A stretch of 64,000 nucleotides of DNA from Streptacidiphilus anmyonensis (GTDB lineage Bacteria > Actinomycetota > Actinomycetes > Streptomycetales > Streptomycetaceae): NCBI RefSeq assembly GCF_000787855.1, contig NZ_BBPQ01000002.1, forward strand, positions 105,156 through 169,155, written 5' to 3'. Positions 9,920-18,776 of this stretch are shown one piece after another. The position numbers were made by a program, and so were the translations under genes. Position 1 is the stretch's first letter. The number at the start of each line of letters is the position of its first letter. The notes beneath the pieces are model-generated. The model worked only from the letters and a program-made list of their open reading frames with translations, had not been told where the DNA came from and did not search any database.

Positions 9920-11101
9920 TTAAGTGACGTGGGGCACGAGCCGGCCCTTGAGCACGCGCAGGCGGTTCCTGACCTCCTTCAGCCAGGGCATGCGGCGGCG
10001 GACGAAGTCCTTCGCGCGGTCCTGCGCGCAGACCAGGCCGGCCGTGACCGCGACGGTCGGAGCGGAGCCGAGGAGCAGGCGCTCGTTGTGCGCCGGGTCC
10101 GGGCGCCAGCGCTGCTTGTACGGCTCGTCGCCGCGCAGCAGGCTCACCTCCGTGCGGCCGGTGTCGACCGCGTGGTTGAGGGACTCCCCGAACAGCATCC
10201 CGGCGATGTCGACCCGCTCACGCGCCTCCGGGTGGACGCCGTAGACGTAGAGGGCGACCATCGCGCTGCTCTGGAGCATCAGGTCGCAGGCGATGAGGCG
10301 GCCGTCGAGCCGGTACTCGCGCAGTTGCGCGCGTTCGGTCGCGGCCATGCCGGCAGCCGCGGCGCGGAGGTGGGAGGCGAAGCGCTCGCGCATGTGCTCG
10401 GGGGTGGCGCCGCGGTCGCGCCACTGCAGGGCGTGCAGCGCGAGCATACGGTCGACCGACTCCGGCACCTCCCAGGCGGGCACGAGGCGGACCTCGACAC
10501 CGGCGGCGGCCAGCTTGCGGAGTTTCACCCTGGTGCGCTGGGCGGTCCGGCCCGGCAGCCTCGTCAGCAACTGGTCCATGGGCATGCTGGGCAGGTGCTG
10601 GACCAGGGACGCGGGCAGCTTGCGCGCCGATCGGGGCCAGTGGGTGGCCAGGGTGTGGACCGCGGCGTCCGCGCGGACCTCGGGGAGGTCGACGCGGGCG
10701 AAGGGTCCGGGCAGCTCCGCCGCGAGCGCCGCGGCGAGCCGTCGTGCCGCCTCGTCCGCGCACGCGCCGTCCAGCAGCACGTCGTGGAAGTCGGTGATCT
10801 CCGCGCCGAGCGGCCGCAGGACCCTGCCGTCGCGATACAGGGGGGCGAGCGCGACCAGTCGTCCGTCCCGACGGACCGTCACCACGCGCAGGCGGCCCGG
10901 TCGGCCGTAGCTGTGCCACCAGGAGGCGAGCCAGGCGTGGGACTGGAACGGCGTCGCTCCGGGGCTGCGCTCCTGGAGCTCGTTCCACTCCCCCGCGAGC
11001 GCGTCCAGCGCGCGCCCGTCGCGCACCACGGCGGTCTCGTAGCACGGTGCGGCCTCGGCGGGGACGCCGCCGGCCGCGTCGGAGCGGACGACCGTGGTCA
11101 T
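9920..11101 (-). CDS. GNAT-fold acyltransferase, CelD/BcsL (FemAB-like) type
   Basis: 393-residue cytoplasmic protein. ATG 11101 is in ATGA overlap with the chain-length gene. After an N-terminal region (ETAVVRDGRALDALAGEWNELQERS, with TPFQSHAWLASWW typical of the CelD/BcsL acetyltransferase domain) comes the half with LRKLAAAGVEVR and the C-terminal GNAT-like core QLREYRLDGRLIACDLML and DEPYKQRWRP. Members acetylate or otherwise acylate sugars during polysaccharide assembly. Position at the end of the exopolysaccharide operon fits modification of its glycan. Acyl donor and acceptor not known. Confidence 0.85.
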   Translation of the reverse strand: MTTVVRSDAAGGVPAEAAPCYETAVVRDGRALDALAGEWNELQERSPGATPFQSHAWLASWWHSYGRPGRLRVVTVRRDGRLVALAPLYRDGRVLRPLGAEITDFHDVLLDGACADEAARRLAAALAAELPGPFARVDLPEVRADAAVHTLATHWPRSARKLPASLVQHLPSMPMDQLLTRLPGRTAQRTRVKLRKLAAAGVEVRLVPAWEVPESVDRMLALHALQWRDRGATPEHMRERFASHLRAAAAGMAATERAQLREYRLDGRLIACDLMLQSSAMVALYVYGVHPEARERVDIAGMLFGESLNHAVDTGRTEVSLLRGDEPYKQRWRPDPAHNERLLLGSAPTVAVTAGLVCAQDRAKDFVRRRMPWLKEVRNRLRVLKGRLVPHVT

Positions 11102-11847
11102 GCGCCCGTCCCCGCGGGCTCGCGCTGCTGCTCCGGCACGGTCGCGGGGTCCGCCGTCCCGGCCGCTGTCCCGCCCCCACGCGAGCCCGCGCCGCCCGCA
11201 CCGCCCGCACCGCTCGTGCCGCCCGCACCGCCCGCGCCCGGGCGGGCCAGCAGCGCCAGGCTGCCCAGCAGCACGCCCGCCGCGCCGCCGACGGCCACGT
11301 CGAGGCTGCCCGAGGGCGAGGAGGGCGACGCGGGCGCGGCCGCCTGCGCGAGGGCGATCAGGCGCACATGCGTCTGCTGCGCGGTGGTCTGGCCGAAGGC
11401 CACCATGGAACGCGCGACCGCGTTCGCCTCGTCGGCGGCCAGCCGGGCCGAGCCCGCGCTGCCCGTGATCTGGATCATCGGCGCGTCCGGGGAGGTCTGC
11501 GCCTGGACGTCCTTCGCCAGCTGACGCATCGGCACACCGGTCTCCGCGGCGGCGTCCGCCAGGATCTCCGGCTGCGCGACGACCCGGCCGTAGGCCTGGG
11601 CGAAGCTGACGGCGGAGGCGCTGTCCGCGCCCTGGTCCGCGACCGCCATCACGTAGGCGTCGGACTGGTACTGCGGGGCGGCCACCAGCGCGTACGCGCC
11701 GCCCGCCACGGCTCCCGCCGGCACCGCCACCAGCAGCGGCCACCACCTGCGCAGCGCCGACCGCAGCAGCGGCGCGGACCGGCGCTCGCCGGCGTGCGAC
11801 GCGGGTGCTGACGGTGCGGACGCGCTCTGCTTCTCGCTATCGGGCAC
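11098..11847 (-). CDS. Wzz/YveK-like polysaccharide chain-length (co-polymerase) protein
   Basis: 249 residues. GTG 11847 has AAGGAG 7 nt upstream and overlaps the previous stop by 11 bp. Topology is that of polysaccharide co-polymerases: N-terminal cytoplasmic part, helix WWPLLVAVPAGAVAGGAYAL (about 35-54), an extracellular segment (about 55-170) and a second helix VAVGGAAGVLLGSLALLA (about 183-200). A low-complexity Gly/Ala tail follows. There is no Walker A kinase domain, unlike the Gram-negative PCP2a fusion, so a partner BY-kinase, if any, is elsewhere. Expected to set glycan length with the ligase/polymerase at 15712. Confidence 0.8.
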   Translation of the reverse strand: MPDSEKQSASAPSAPASHAGERRSAPLLRSALRRWWPLLVAVPAGAVAGGAYALVAAPQYQSDAYVMAVADQGADSASAVSFAQAYGRVVAQPEILADAAAETGVPMRQLAKDVQAQTSPDAPMIQITGSAGSARLAADEANAVARSMVAFGQTTAQQTHVRLIALAQAAAPASPSSPSGSLDVAVGGAAGVLLGSLALLARPGAGGAGGTSGAGGAGGAGSRGGGTAAGTADPATVPEQQREPAGTGA

Positions 11848-13018
11848 GGGTCATCTCCTTCTGGTGTGCGATGCGGTGACGTTCGACGCGTTCGGCCGGC
11901 GCGGACTCCCCGAAGCCCGCGAGCTCCGCGTAGACCGCCGCGACGCGGGGGGCGAGGCGGGTGATGTCGTAGCGGCCCGGGACCGGGCCGACCGCGCGCG
12001 GCGGACGGCGGGTCAGCAGCGGGCGCAGGGCGGCCGCGTAGGCGGAGGGGGTGGGCTCGGTGCGGGCACTGCCGCCGCGGCCCAGGGCCAGCTGCTCCTG
12101 GACCGGGAGCTCGGACAGCGCCGGGCCGGAGGACCAGAAGACCGGGAGGCCGGAGGCGAGACCCTCGACGAGGACCAGACCGAAGGTCTCCCCCGCCGAG
12201 GGCGCCGCGAGCGCGTCCATCGCGGCCAGCAGCGCCGGCACGTCGTCCCGCTCGCCGGTCAGCACGACCCGGTCCGCGACGCCGCGCTCGCGGGCCTGCG
12301 CGAGCAGCGCGGCGTGCTCGGGACCGGCGCCCACGACCAGCAGGTGCGCCTCGGGCGGAAGCAGTGCGAGCGCGTCGACCAGGACGTCGAAGCGCTTGCC
12401 GGGCACCAGGCGTCCGACCGCGCCGACGACGAACGCGTCGGCGGGCAGCCCGAGCGACGCGCGCGGCGCCGCGTCGACGCGGTAGGCGGCGGGGTCGACG
12501 CCGTTGGGCACGACCCTGATCCGCTCCTCCGGCACGTCCCAGGTGCGCAGTTGACGGGCCGTCGCCTCGGAGACGGCGATGGTGACCCGGCCGAGCCGCT
12601 CGGTGGCCAGGTAGAGCCGCCGCACGGCCGCGCCGGTGCGGCGGCCCTCCAGCACGCCGGGCTGGAGCGAGTGCTCGGTGGCCAGCACGGCCCGCACGCC
12701 CGCCAGCCGGGCGGCCACCCGGCCGTAGACGCAGGCGCGGTAGAGGTGGCAGTGCACCAGGTCGTAGCGGCCCTCGCGGATCAGCCGGACCAGGCGCGGC
12801 AGCGCGGCCAGGTCGCGGTTGCCGCGCATGCCGAGCTCGTGCACGGTCACGCCGTCGGCGCGCAGCCCGTCGGCCACGGTGCCCGCCTCGCACAGGGCGA
12901 CGACCTCGCAGTCGATCCCGGCGGGCAGATGCCGCAGCAGCAGCCGCAGCTGCTGCTCCGCGCCGCCCGCGTGCAGGCCGGTGACGACGTGCAGCACCCG
13001 CAGCCCGGGGCCGCTCAC
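11837..13018 (-). CDS. Glycosyltransferase family 4
   Basis: 393 residues, GT-B fold. GTG 13018 is in GTGA overlap with the deacetylase gene. N-terminal donor-independent motif VVTGLHAGGAEQQLRLLL (GGAE) and the C-terminal nucleotide-sugar site with VGRLVPGKRFDVLVDAL, VGAGPEHAAL and the E-x7-E motif APSAGETFGLVLVEGLASG. This is the GT4 family, retaining glycosyltransferases using NDP-sugars. One of two GT4 enzymes at this locus; adds a residue to the lipid-linked repeat unit on the cytoplasmic face. Confidence 0.92.
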   Translation of the reverse strand: MSGPGLRVLHVVTGLHAGGAEQQLRLLLRHLPAGIDCEVVALCEAGTVADGLRADGVTVHELGMRGNRDLAALPRLVRLIREGRYDLVHCHLYRACVYGRVAARLAGVRAVLATEHSLQPGVLEGRRTGAAVRRLYLATERLGRVTIAVSEATARQLRTWDVPEERIRVVPNGVDPAAYRVDAAPRASLGLPADAFVVGAVGRLVPGKRFDVLVDALALLPPEAHLLVVGAGPEHAALLAQARERGVADRVVLTGERDDVPALLAAMDALAAPSAGETFGLVLVEGLASGLPVFWSSGPALSELPVQEQLALGRGGSARTEPTPSAYAAALRPLLTRRPPRAVGPVPGRYDITRLAPRVAAVYAELAGFGESAPAERVERHRIAHQKEMTRAR

Positions 13019-13857
13019 GCGGTCCACCCCCGCAGCGCGTGCCGGGCGCGCTTGGCACGCAGCCGCAGGCCGCCGTCGCGCTCGCCGACGTAGCACCGCG
13101 GCAGCGCCCAGCGGCTGGTGGCGCTCTGGTGGCTGATGCCCGCGCCGTAGTCGTAGCCCGCGGCGGCGACGGCCCGCTCGGCGGCGTCGTCGACCGCGCC
13201 GTAGGGGTAGCAGAAGCCGGTGACGGGCCGCTGGACGACGCTCTCCAGCACCTCGCGGCTGCGCCGCGCCTCGGTGGCCAGCTCCTCCTCGCCGAGGCCC
13301 GTCATCCGGCGGTGGCTGAGCCCGTGCGAGCCGATCTCCACTCCGGCTTCGGCCAGTTGGCGCACCTGCTCGATGGTCACCAGCGGCTTGCGCGGCGCGT
13401 CGGCGTCCCAGACGTTGTGGCCGCCCATGCGTCCGGCGACGACGTACAGCGTCGCCGTGAAGCCGTGGACCCGCAGCACCGGCAGCACCTGGCGCGGGAA
13501 GTCGGCGTAGCCGTCGTCGAAGGTCAGTCCGACCAGCCCGTCCGTGGCCCGCTGCTCGTAGGCCCGGACCAGTTCGCACATGGACACCCCGCGCAGCCCC
13601 TGCCGGTGCAGCCAGGCCAGCTGCGCGGCGAAGCGCTGCGGCGAGACGGTGAGCAGGTACGGGTCCTGCGGGCCGGAGTCGACGGAGTGGTACATCAGCG
13701 TCCACGGCGGGCGGCCGAGCAGCGCGGGGCGCGGCGAGGCGCTCCCCTCCGGCCGCGGCTGGGCGACGACGTCCGGCCTGGCCGTCCCTTCCGCATCCAC
13801 GGGCGGGGGCGTGTCGCCCGCCGCCTGCAGCCCACCCCGAAGCGGTTCAGCGACCAT
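13015..13857 (-). CDS. Polysaccharide deacetylase (NodB/CE4)
   Basis: 280 residues. ATG 13857 has AGGAGAGG upstream and overlaps the flippase stop by 11 bp. CE4 motifs: MT1 LTFDDGYAD (catalytic base Asp and metal Asp), MT2 EIGSHGLSHRRM (H-x3-H metal ligands) and FCYPYG. It removes N- or O-acetyl groups from glycans. There is no clear signal peptide; the first 50 residues are Pro/Arg-rich, so it may be cytoplasmic or membrane-associated. It sits between flippase and glycosyltransferase, so it likely edits the repeat unit or the polymer. Confidence 0.9.
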   Translation of the reverse strand: MVAEPLRGGLQAAGDTPPPVDAEGTARPDVVAQPRPEGSASPRPALLGRPPWTLMYHSVDSGPQDPYLLTVSPQRFAAQLAWLHRQGLRGVSMCELVRAYEQRATDGLVGLTFDDGYADFPRQVLPVLRVHGFTATLYVVAGRMGGHNVWDADAPRKPLVTIEQVRQLAEAGVEIGSHGLSHRRMTGLGEEELATEARRSREVLESVVQRPVTGFCYPYGAVDDAAERAVAAAGYDYGAGISHQSATSRWALPRCYVGERDGGLRLRAKRARHALRGWTA

Positions 13858-15715
13858 CGACCTCTCCTGTCGCGCGTTCGATCCCTGTGGTGTGTCGGCC
13901 CGTCATGTAGCGGCCTGTCCTGTGTCGGTCCGTGCTGTGTCGGTCCCGCAGCGCGGTGAGCGCGGCGAGCGCGCCGGTGACCCCGGGGGCGCGCAGGGCG
14001 CCGGCCAGAGCGAGGAAGCAGAGCAGTCCCACGGCCGCGCCGAGCACCAGCGGCGGGATCGGCCCGAGGGCGTCCAGGCCGGGAACGTTGGCGGCGAGCC
14101 AGGTGGGGCCCGCCGCGCCCGCCGCGGCGACCAGCAGCCGCAGCTGACCGCCGAGCACGGCGCGCACCCGCACCGGGATGCCGCGCACCCGCAACGCCCT
14201 GAGCAGCAGGACGGCGGTGACGCTGATGCCGGTCGCGTTGCCCGCCGCCAGCCCGGCCGCGCCCACGTGCGGCGTCAGACCGGCCGCGACGGCGACCGTG
14301 ACGAGCAGGCCCGCGCCCATCGCCCGGATCGGCAGCCAGTCCGTGCGGTCCAGGGGTCGCGTGCGTCCCGCGCCACCGAAGCCGACCGCCGGGCGCGCCG
14401 CCAGGTAGGGACGGATCAGTGCGCCGACGAGGCCCTGGGCCAGCAGGCCGAGGCAGTAGACGCGCATCAGCTCGGCCGTGGCGGCGGTGTCGGCGGCGGT
14501 GAACGCGCCGCGCTCGAACAGGACGGCGACCAGCTGCGGCGCGCACGCGAAGACGACGACCGTCCCGGCCAGCACGACCGCGCCGACGACGCCGAGGTCC
14601 TTCTCGACGCGCCTCCGCGCGCCCTGGACGTCGCCCTCGGCGAGCGCGCGGGCGATCAGCGGAAAGGTCACCGTGCAGACCAGGATCCCGATGATCATCA
14701 CGTTCTGGGCGACCTTCTCGGCGTAGTTGAGCTCCGAGATGGTGCCGGGCGGCAGGGAGGAGCCGATGAACCGCTCGACGAAGATCTGCGCCTGCCGGGT
14801 CAGCGTGAACAGCACCACCGGCAGCACCGCCATCGGGTTGATCACCGGCTCCGGCGTGCCCGCGCCCGGGCCGCGCGCCGTGCCGCGCGCCGTGCCGCGC
14901 GTCCGACGCACGGTCACCCGGCTGACGTGGCGCGCGAACGAGGGCAGCAGCACGGCCACCATCAGCACGCTGCCCAGCGCGACGCCGCCCGCCGCCGCCC
15001 GCACGCCGAGGCGCGCGTGGAGCAGCAGCATCACCGTCAGGATCCCGGCGTTGTACGCGATGTAGACCGCGCCGGGGAGCGTGAACCGGTGGTGCGAGCG
15101 CAGGCCCGCGCCCAGGTAGCCGACGAGGCCGAAGGGCAGCACCGTCACGGCCGCGAGCCGGGTGCAGACGACCGCCAGACCCGGGTCGGCCAGTCCCGGC
15201 GCGAGGACGCGCACCACGACCGGCGCGCCGAGCGCGACCAGCGCGGACAGCAGCGTCAGCACCAGGGCCAGCGGCGGCAGGGTCGCGGCGACCAGGGCAC
15301 GGACCGGGTCGGGGCCACCCGCGCCCGCCTCCTCGGCATCCTCCGCCGCCTCCGCCCCCTCCTCCTGCGCCCGCGCCTGCCCGCGCGCGGCGAGCGCGGC
15401 GCTGAAGGCGGGGACGGTCAGGAACGCCATGCCGTCCTCGATCAGCAGCGGCGCCGCCGTCTCGGGGACGGTCCAGGAGACCAGGAAGGCGTCGGTCGCG
15501 GAGCCCGCGCCGTAGAAGCGGGCCAGCAGCAGGTCCCGCACCAGGCCGAGGACCGAACCGGCCGCGCTGAACAGCGCGGTGACGCCGAACGCCTTGGCCA
15601 CGAAGCCGCGTCCGCCCGGCGCGGCGACGGGTGCCGTCGCCTCCCCCGCAGCCTCCCCCGACGCCTGCCCCGGGGCCGGCCCGGGTGCCGCGTCCGCCGC
15701 GGCCGTGACGCTCAC
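13847..15715 (-). CDS. MurJ/MviN-like lipid-linked oligosaccharide flippase
   Basis: 622-residue polytopic membrane protein of the MATE/MOP superfamily. GTG 15715 is in GTGA overlap with the upstream gene, preferred over a longer start. Family marks: FGVTALFSAAGSVLGLVRD near the N-terminus, FYGAGSATDAFLVSW, and the later NYAEKVAQNVMIIG. These correspond to the MurJ/MviN central cavity, with about 12-14 helices overall. Because the gene sits inside a polysaccharide operon it is likelier a Wzx-equivalent than the cell's essential lipid II flippase. The last about 25 residues (TDRHRTGRYMTGRHTTG) are encoded by 15-bp tandem units and are not part of the fold. Confidence 0.88.
   Translation of the reverse strand: MSVTAAADAAPGPAPGQASGEAAGEATAPVAAPGGRGFVAKAFGVTALFSAAGSVLGLVRDLLLARFYGAGSATDAFLVSWTVPETAAPLLIEDGMAFLTVPAFSAALAARGQARAQEEGAEAAEDAEEAGAGGPDPVRALVAATLPPLALVLTLLSALVALGAPVVVRVLAPGLADPGLAVVCTRLAAVTVLPFGLVGYLGAGLRSHHRFTLPGAVYIAYNAGILTVMLLLHARLGVRAAAGGVALGSVLMVAVLLPSFARHVSRVTVRRTRGTARGTARGPGAGTPEPVINPMAVLPVVLFTLTRQAQIFVERFIGSSLPPGTISELNYAEKVAQNVMIIGILVCTVTFPLIARALAEGDVQGARRRVEKDLGVVGAVVLAGTVVVFACAPQLVAVLFERGAFTAADTAATAELMRVYCLGLLAQGLVGALIRPYLAARPAVGFGGAGRTRPLDRTDWLPIRAMGAGLLVTVAVAAGLTPHVGAAGLAAGNATGISVTAVLLLRALRVRGIPVRVRAVLGGQLRLLVAAAGAAGPTWLAANVPGLDALGPIPPLVLGAAVGLLCFLALAGALRAPGVTGALAALTALRDRHSTDRHRTGRYMTGRHTTGIERATGEVDGR
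13879..13953. repeat. 15-bp tandem units in the 3' end of the flippase gene
   Basis: Imperfect units of the type GTGCTGTGTCGGTCC repeat four to five times. They encode a periodic DRH-type tail at the C-terminus of the MurJ-like protein. This looks like the same duplication process seen at other gene ends, here extending the protein. Confidence 0.75.
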
Positions 15716-17118
15716 CGCGTCGCCTCCCAGTCGGTGGGCGCGGTGCGCGGGCCGGGGATGGCGGGCAGCCCGCCACGCGCCACGGCCGACGCGCACAGGC
15801 CCAGCACGACCGAGACCAGCACGGTGGTGGTGCCGCCGATGTCGCCGTAGAGGAAGTCGACCAGCTGCCAGACGAGCAGTCCGACCACGACGGGCGTGCG
15901 GCGTGCTCCGATCAGGGTCCCGATCAGCAGCGCGCCGAAGGCGGTGATGCCGATCAGGCCCTGCTCGCTGAGGACCAGCATGTACATGTTGTGGGGCGAG
16001 AGCAGCGGCTCGCGGGAGAAGCCCGCGCCCGCGCCCGCGGTGTCACTGCCGGAGGAGAGCCGCAGCGGCGCGTGGGCGTCGCGGAAGGCGGGGAACTCCT
16101 TGGGGCCGACACCGGTCAGCGGGTGCTCGCGCCAGATCCGTCCGGCGGTCGTCCACAGGTCGTAGCGGTCCGTCACGGACTGGTCGGCCTCGCCGGTGAC
16201 GGCGCCGATGCTGCTGAGCCGGGCCGCCACCGTGCCGTCGCCGCCGTTGCCCTGGCCGACCACGCCCGCGGCGGTGAGGCCGCCGAGCACCACCACGCCG
16301 ACCGCCGCGAGGACGACGCCGCCGCGCACCAGCAGCCGGACGTCGGCGAGGGCCAGCATCAGCGTCACGGCGACCGCCGTGGCGATCCAGCTGCCGCGGC
16401 TGAAGGAGAGCGCGAGCGGCACGACCAGGGCCGCGGCCGCCAGGGCCCACCAGGCCGCAGCCTTGCGCCGCCGCTCGCGCCGCGCCTCCAGCGACAGCCC
16501 GAGGGAGGCCAGCACACCGAAGCTGACGACCACGGACATCGCCATCACGTCCTGCGCGCCGAAGGTGCCGACGGCGCGGGAGTCGCCGCCCGCGTAGGAG
16601 GCGCCGGTGCCGGTCAGGTACTGTTCCACGCCGACCGCGCCCTCGACCAGCGCCGCCACCGCGAAGGCCGTCAACGCCAGCCGCAGGTCGCGGCGGTCGC
16701 GAACCGCCTGGACGACGGCCACCGGCACGATCACGAAGATCTGCACGAAGCGCACGAAGCCCGACAGGCTCTCGTGCGGGTCCTGCGAGGCGGCCGTCGC
16801 CAGGCCCACGGCCAGCAGCACACCGCCCAGCAGCAGCGCCGTCGAGCCGGAGAGGAAACGCGTCCGCCGCCACAGCGCGAACGGCAGCGTGAGCGCGACC
16901 AGCGCCAGCGACCCGACGTCCGCCGGGGTCACGTGCACGGCCGCCGTGACGTCCTGGTCGCCCGTCGGCACGCAGACCAGCAGGATCGTCAGCGCGACCA
17001 GCTGCGCCGGGCTGAGCGCCGCGCGCACACGCGGCAGCAGCGCCGCCGCCGGGCCGCCCCGGACAGGCCCCCGGCCCGGACCTCCCGGTCGGGCCTGCTG
17101 TCCCAGTTGTGGGGACAC
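15712..17118 (-). CDS. O-antigen ligase/Wzy-like membrane protein
   Basis: 468 residues from GTG 17118 (GGGAG 9 nt upstream); a TTG at 17127 in TTGA overlap with the sugar-transferase stop is the alternative. About 10-12 hydrophobic helices, with a large periplasmic-type loop between SSIGAVTGEADQSVTDRY and SREPLLSPHNMYMLVLSEQG. The motif LTGVGPKEFP and PHN-x-Y-x3-L-S-E-x-G are typical of the Wzy_C/O-antigen ligase (PF04932) family, which polymerises or ligates lipid-linked glycans on the outer face of the membrane. Second gene of the operon after the priming transferase. Confidence 0.87.
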   Translation of the reverse strand: MSPQLGQQARPGGPGRGPVRGGPAAALLPRVRAALSPAQLVALTILLVCVPTGDQDVTAAVHVTPADVGSLALVALTLPFALWRRTRFLSGSTALLLGGVLLAVGLATAASQDPHESLSGFVRFVQIFVIVPVAVVQAVRDRRDLRLALTAFAVAALVEGAVGVEQYLTGTGASYAGGDSRAVGTFGAQDVMAMSVVVSFGVLASLGLSLEARRERRRKAAAWWALAAAALVVPLALSFSRGSWIATAVAVTLMLALADVRLLVRGGVVLAAVGVVVLGGLTAAGVVGQGNGGDGTVAARLSSIGAVTGEADQSVTDRYDLWTTAGRIWREHPLTGVGPKEFPAFRDAHAPLRLSSGSDTAGAGAGFSREPLLSPHNMYMLVLSEQGLIGITAFGALLIGTLIGARRTPVVVGLLVWQLVDFLYGDIGGTTTVLVSVVLGLCASAVARGGLPAIPGPRTAPTDWEATR

Positions 17119-17123
17119 CGACG

Positions 17124-18623
17124 TCAACTCCCGTCCGTCCGCAGAACAGTGAGCACCGTGCGGAGGAGGATCTTGACGTCCTGCCACAGGCTCCAGCTGT
17201 CGATGTAATAGTTGTCGAACCGCGCCCGGTCCTCGATGGAGGTGTCCCCGCGCAGGCCGTTGACCTGGGCGAAGCCGGTCAGCCCGACCGGGACGCGGTG
17301 GCGCTCGCGATAGCGCGGGTAGGCCTGGGTGAAGCGCATCACGAAGTACGGGCGCTCCGGCCGCGGGCCGACCAGGCTCATCTCGCCGCGCAGCACGTTC
17401 CACAGCTGCGGCAGCTCGTCCAGCGAGGCGCGGCGCAGGAACCGCCCGACCGGGCCGAGGCGCTGGTCGTCGGCGATGTTCCAGCGGGTGGCCGACTCGT
17501 GTTCGTCGACCGGTCGCAGGGTGCGGAACTTCAGCACCGTGAACGGGCGCCCGTCCAGGCCGATCCGCTCCTGACGGAAAATCACCCCGGGGCCGCTCTC
17601 CAGCCGCACGGCGACCGCGCAGAGCAGCAGCACCGGGGAGAGCAGCAGCAGGCCGAGGCCCGCGCAGCAGGCGTCGAAGGCCCGTTTGACCGCCCAGCTG
17701 GGCCGCTGCATCGGGGCACTGCCCAGGCGCAGACAGGGGAAGCCCCACAGGTGGTCCCCGACGGCGGTGCGCCGGCCGGCGTGCTCGAAGGCGGCGTAGT
17801 CCGGGAAGGACGGCACGAACCAGACGTCGCAGCCGAAGTCGGTGCTGGTGCGCAGCATCTGCGGGGCCCAGTCCTCGTCGGCGCCGCCGCCGGTGAGGAT
17901 CACGTCGCGGATGTCGCCGCGCGGCAGCTCGCGGAGCAGCGCCTCCGGTCCGCCCACCACCGGCACGGGGAAGTCGGCGGGCAGGAAGAGCGGGTCGGCG
18001 TCGACGAAGCCGACCGGGCGCAGCCCGTACTCCGGGTGCTCCAGCAGCGCGGCGGCGACCCGCTGGCCCACGTGGCCCGCGCCCGCGATCAGGGTCGGCC
18101 GGGGCGCGCGGCGGCGTCGCGCACGCAGCGACCGGTAGACGGCGGCGCGTCCGGCCGCGTCCAGCGCCATATGGGCGAGGAGCAGCAGCGACAGCACGCG
18201 GATGTCGGCCGGGATGACGGCGGGCAGGTCGAAGGGCAGCAGCAGGGTCTGCAGGCAGCGTTCCAGGGTGAGCGCGAAGGCGAGGGCGATGGCGGCGCGT
18301 CCGGCCAGTCCCGGCAGTTCGTCCAGCACCGAGGGCGCGAGACGCAGCCGGTACTGCCCGCCCGTGGAGTACATGAGCACCAGCACCGGCAGCAGTCCGC
18401 AGGCGGCGCGCAGGGTGGCCACCGCGCCACCGGGAAGCACCAGCGCGAGGGCACCGACGGTGGCCAGCATGTCGACCGCGAGCAGCGTGACCGGGACGCC
18501 GGTGCCGCCGCGCACCGCGGGGGCGCCGGCCGAGGAGGAGAGGCCGGAGCCGGGCCGGCGCACGGGTGCGAAGCCCACCGCTCCGACGCCCGCAGGCAGT
18601 TCCTCGTTGTCGATCGTGGTCAT
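17124..18623 (-). CDS. Undecaprenyl-phosphate glycosyl-1-phosphate transferase (priming, WbaP/WcaJ-like)
   Basis: 499 residues from ATG 18623 (GGGGAG 11 nt upstream); an ATG at 18674 would add 17 residues. N-terminal half: membrane helices (LAVDMLATVGALALVL and following) plus a Rossmann-like CoA-binding domain PTLIAGAGHVGQRVAAALLE. C-terminal half: catalytic polyprenyl phosphosugar transferase domain with helix AGLGLLLLSPVLLLCAVAV, LKFRTLRPV, and RRASLDELPQLWNVLRG followed by MSLVGPRPE. The Asp-Glu pair in SLDELPQ is the catalytic pair of this family. It transfers the first sugar-1-phosphate to undecaprenyl phosphate and thus starts the repeat unit. First gene of the operon. Confidence 0.93.
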   Translation of the reverse strand: MTTIDNEELPAGVGAVGFAPVRRPGSGLSSSAGAPAVRGGTGVPVTLLAVDMLATVGALALVLPGGAVATLRAACGLLPVLVLMYSTGGQYRLRLAPSVLDELPGLAGRAAIALAFALTLERCLQTLLLPFDLPAVIPADIRVLSLLLLAHMALDAAGRAAVYRSLRARRRRAPRPTLIAGAGHVGQRVAAALLEHPEYGLRPVGFVDADPLFLPADFPVPVVGGPEALLRELPRGDIRDVILTGGGADEDWAPQMLRTSTDFGCDVWFVPSFPDYAAFEHAGRRTAVGDHLWGFPCLRLGSAPMQRPSWAVKRAFDACCAGLGLLLLSPVLLLCAVAVRLESGPGVIFRQERIGLDGRPFTVLKFRTLRPVDEHESATRWNIADDQRLGPVGRFLRRASLDELPQLWNVLRGEMSLVGPRPERPYFVMRFTQAYPRYRERHRVPVGLTGFAQVNGLRGDTSIEDRARFDNYYIDSWSLWQDVKILLRTVLTVLRTDGS

Positions 18624-18776
18624 CCGCGCACGTACTCCCCTGCCGGAGGTAGCACCTGCCGCCGTGGTCGGCATCGACGCCGTCTCACGGGGAAAGGAAT
18701 GATGCAGGCAAATAGGACATTACAGAATTTCTACTCAGAATCCCGGGGGCAGCAAGTGGTTTCACACCATTGACCA
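18624..18776 (-). promoter_or_regulatory. Likely promoter region of the exopolysaccharide operon
   Basis: 153-bp gap, richer in A+T than its surroundings (for example CAAATAGGACATTACAGAATTTC on the plus strand). On the minus strand a TTGCTG box about 16 bp upstream of TAGAAA gives a possible -35/-10 pair. Weak call. Confidence 0.35.
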
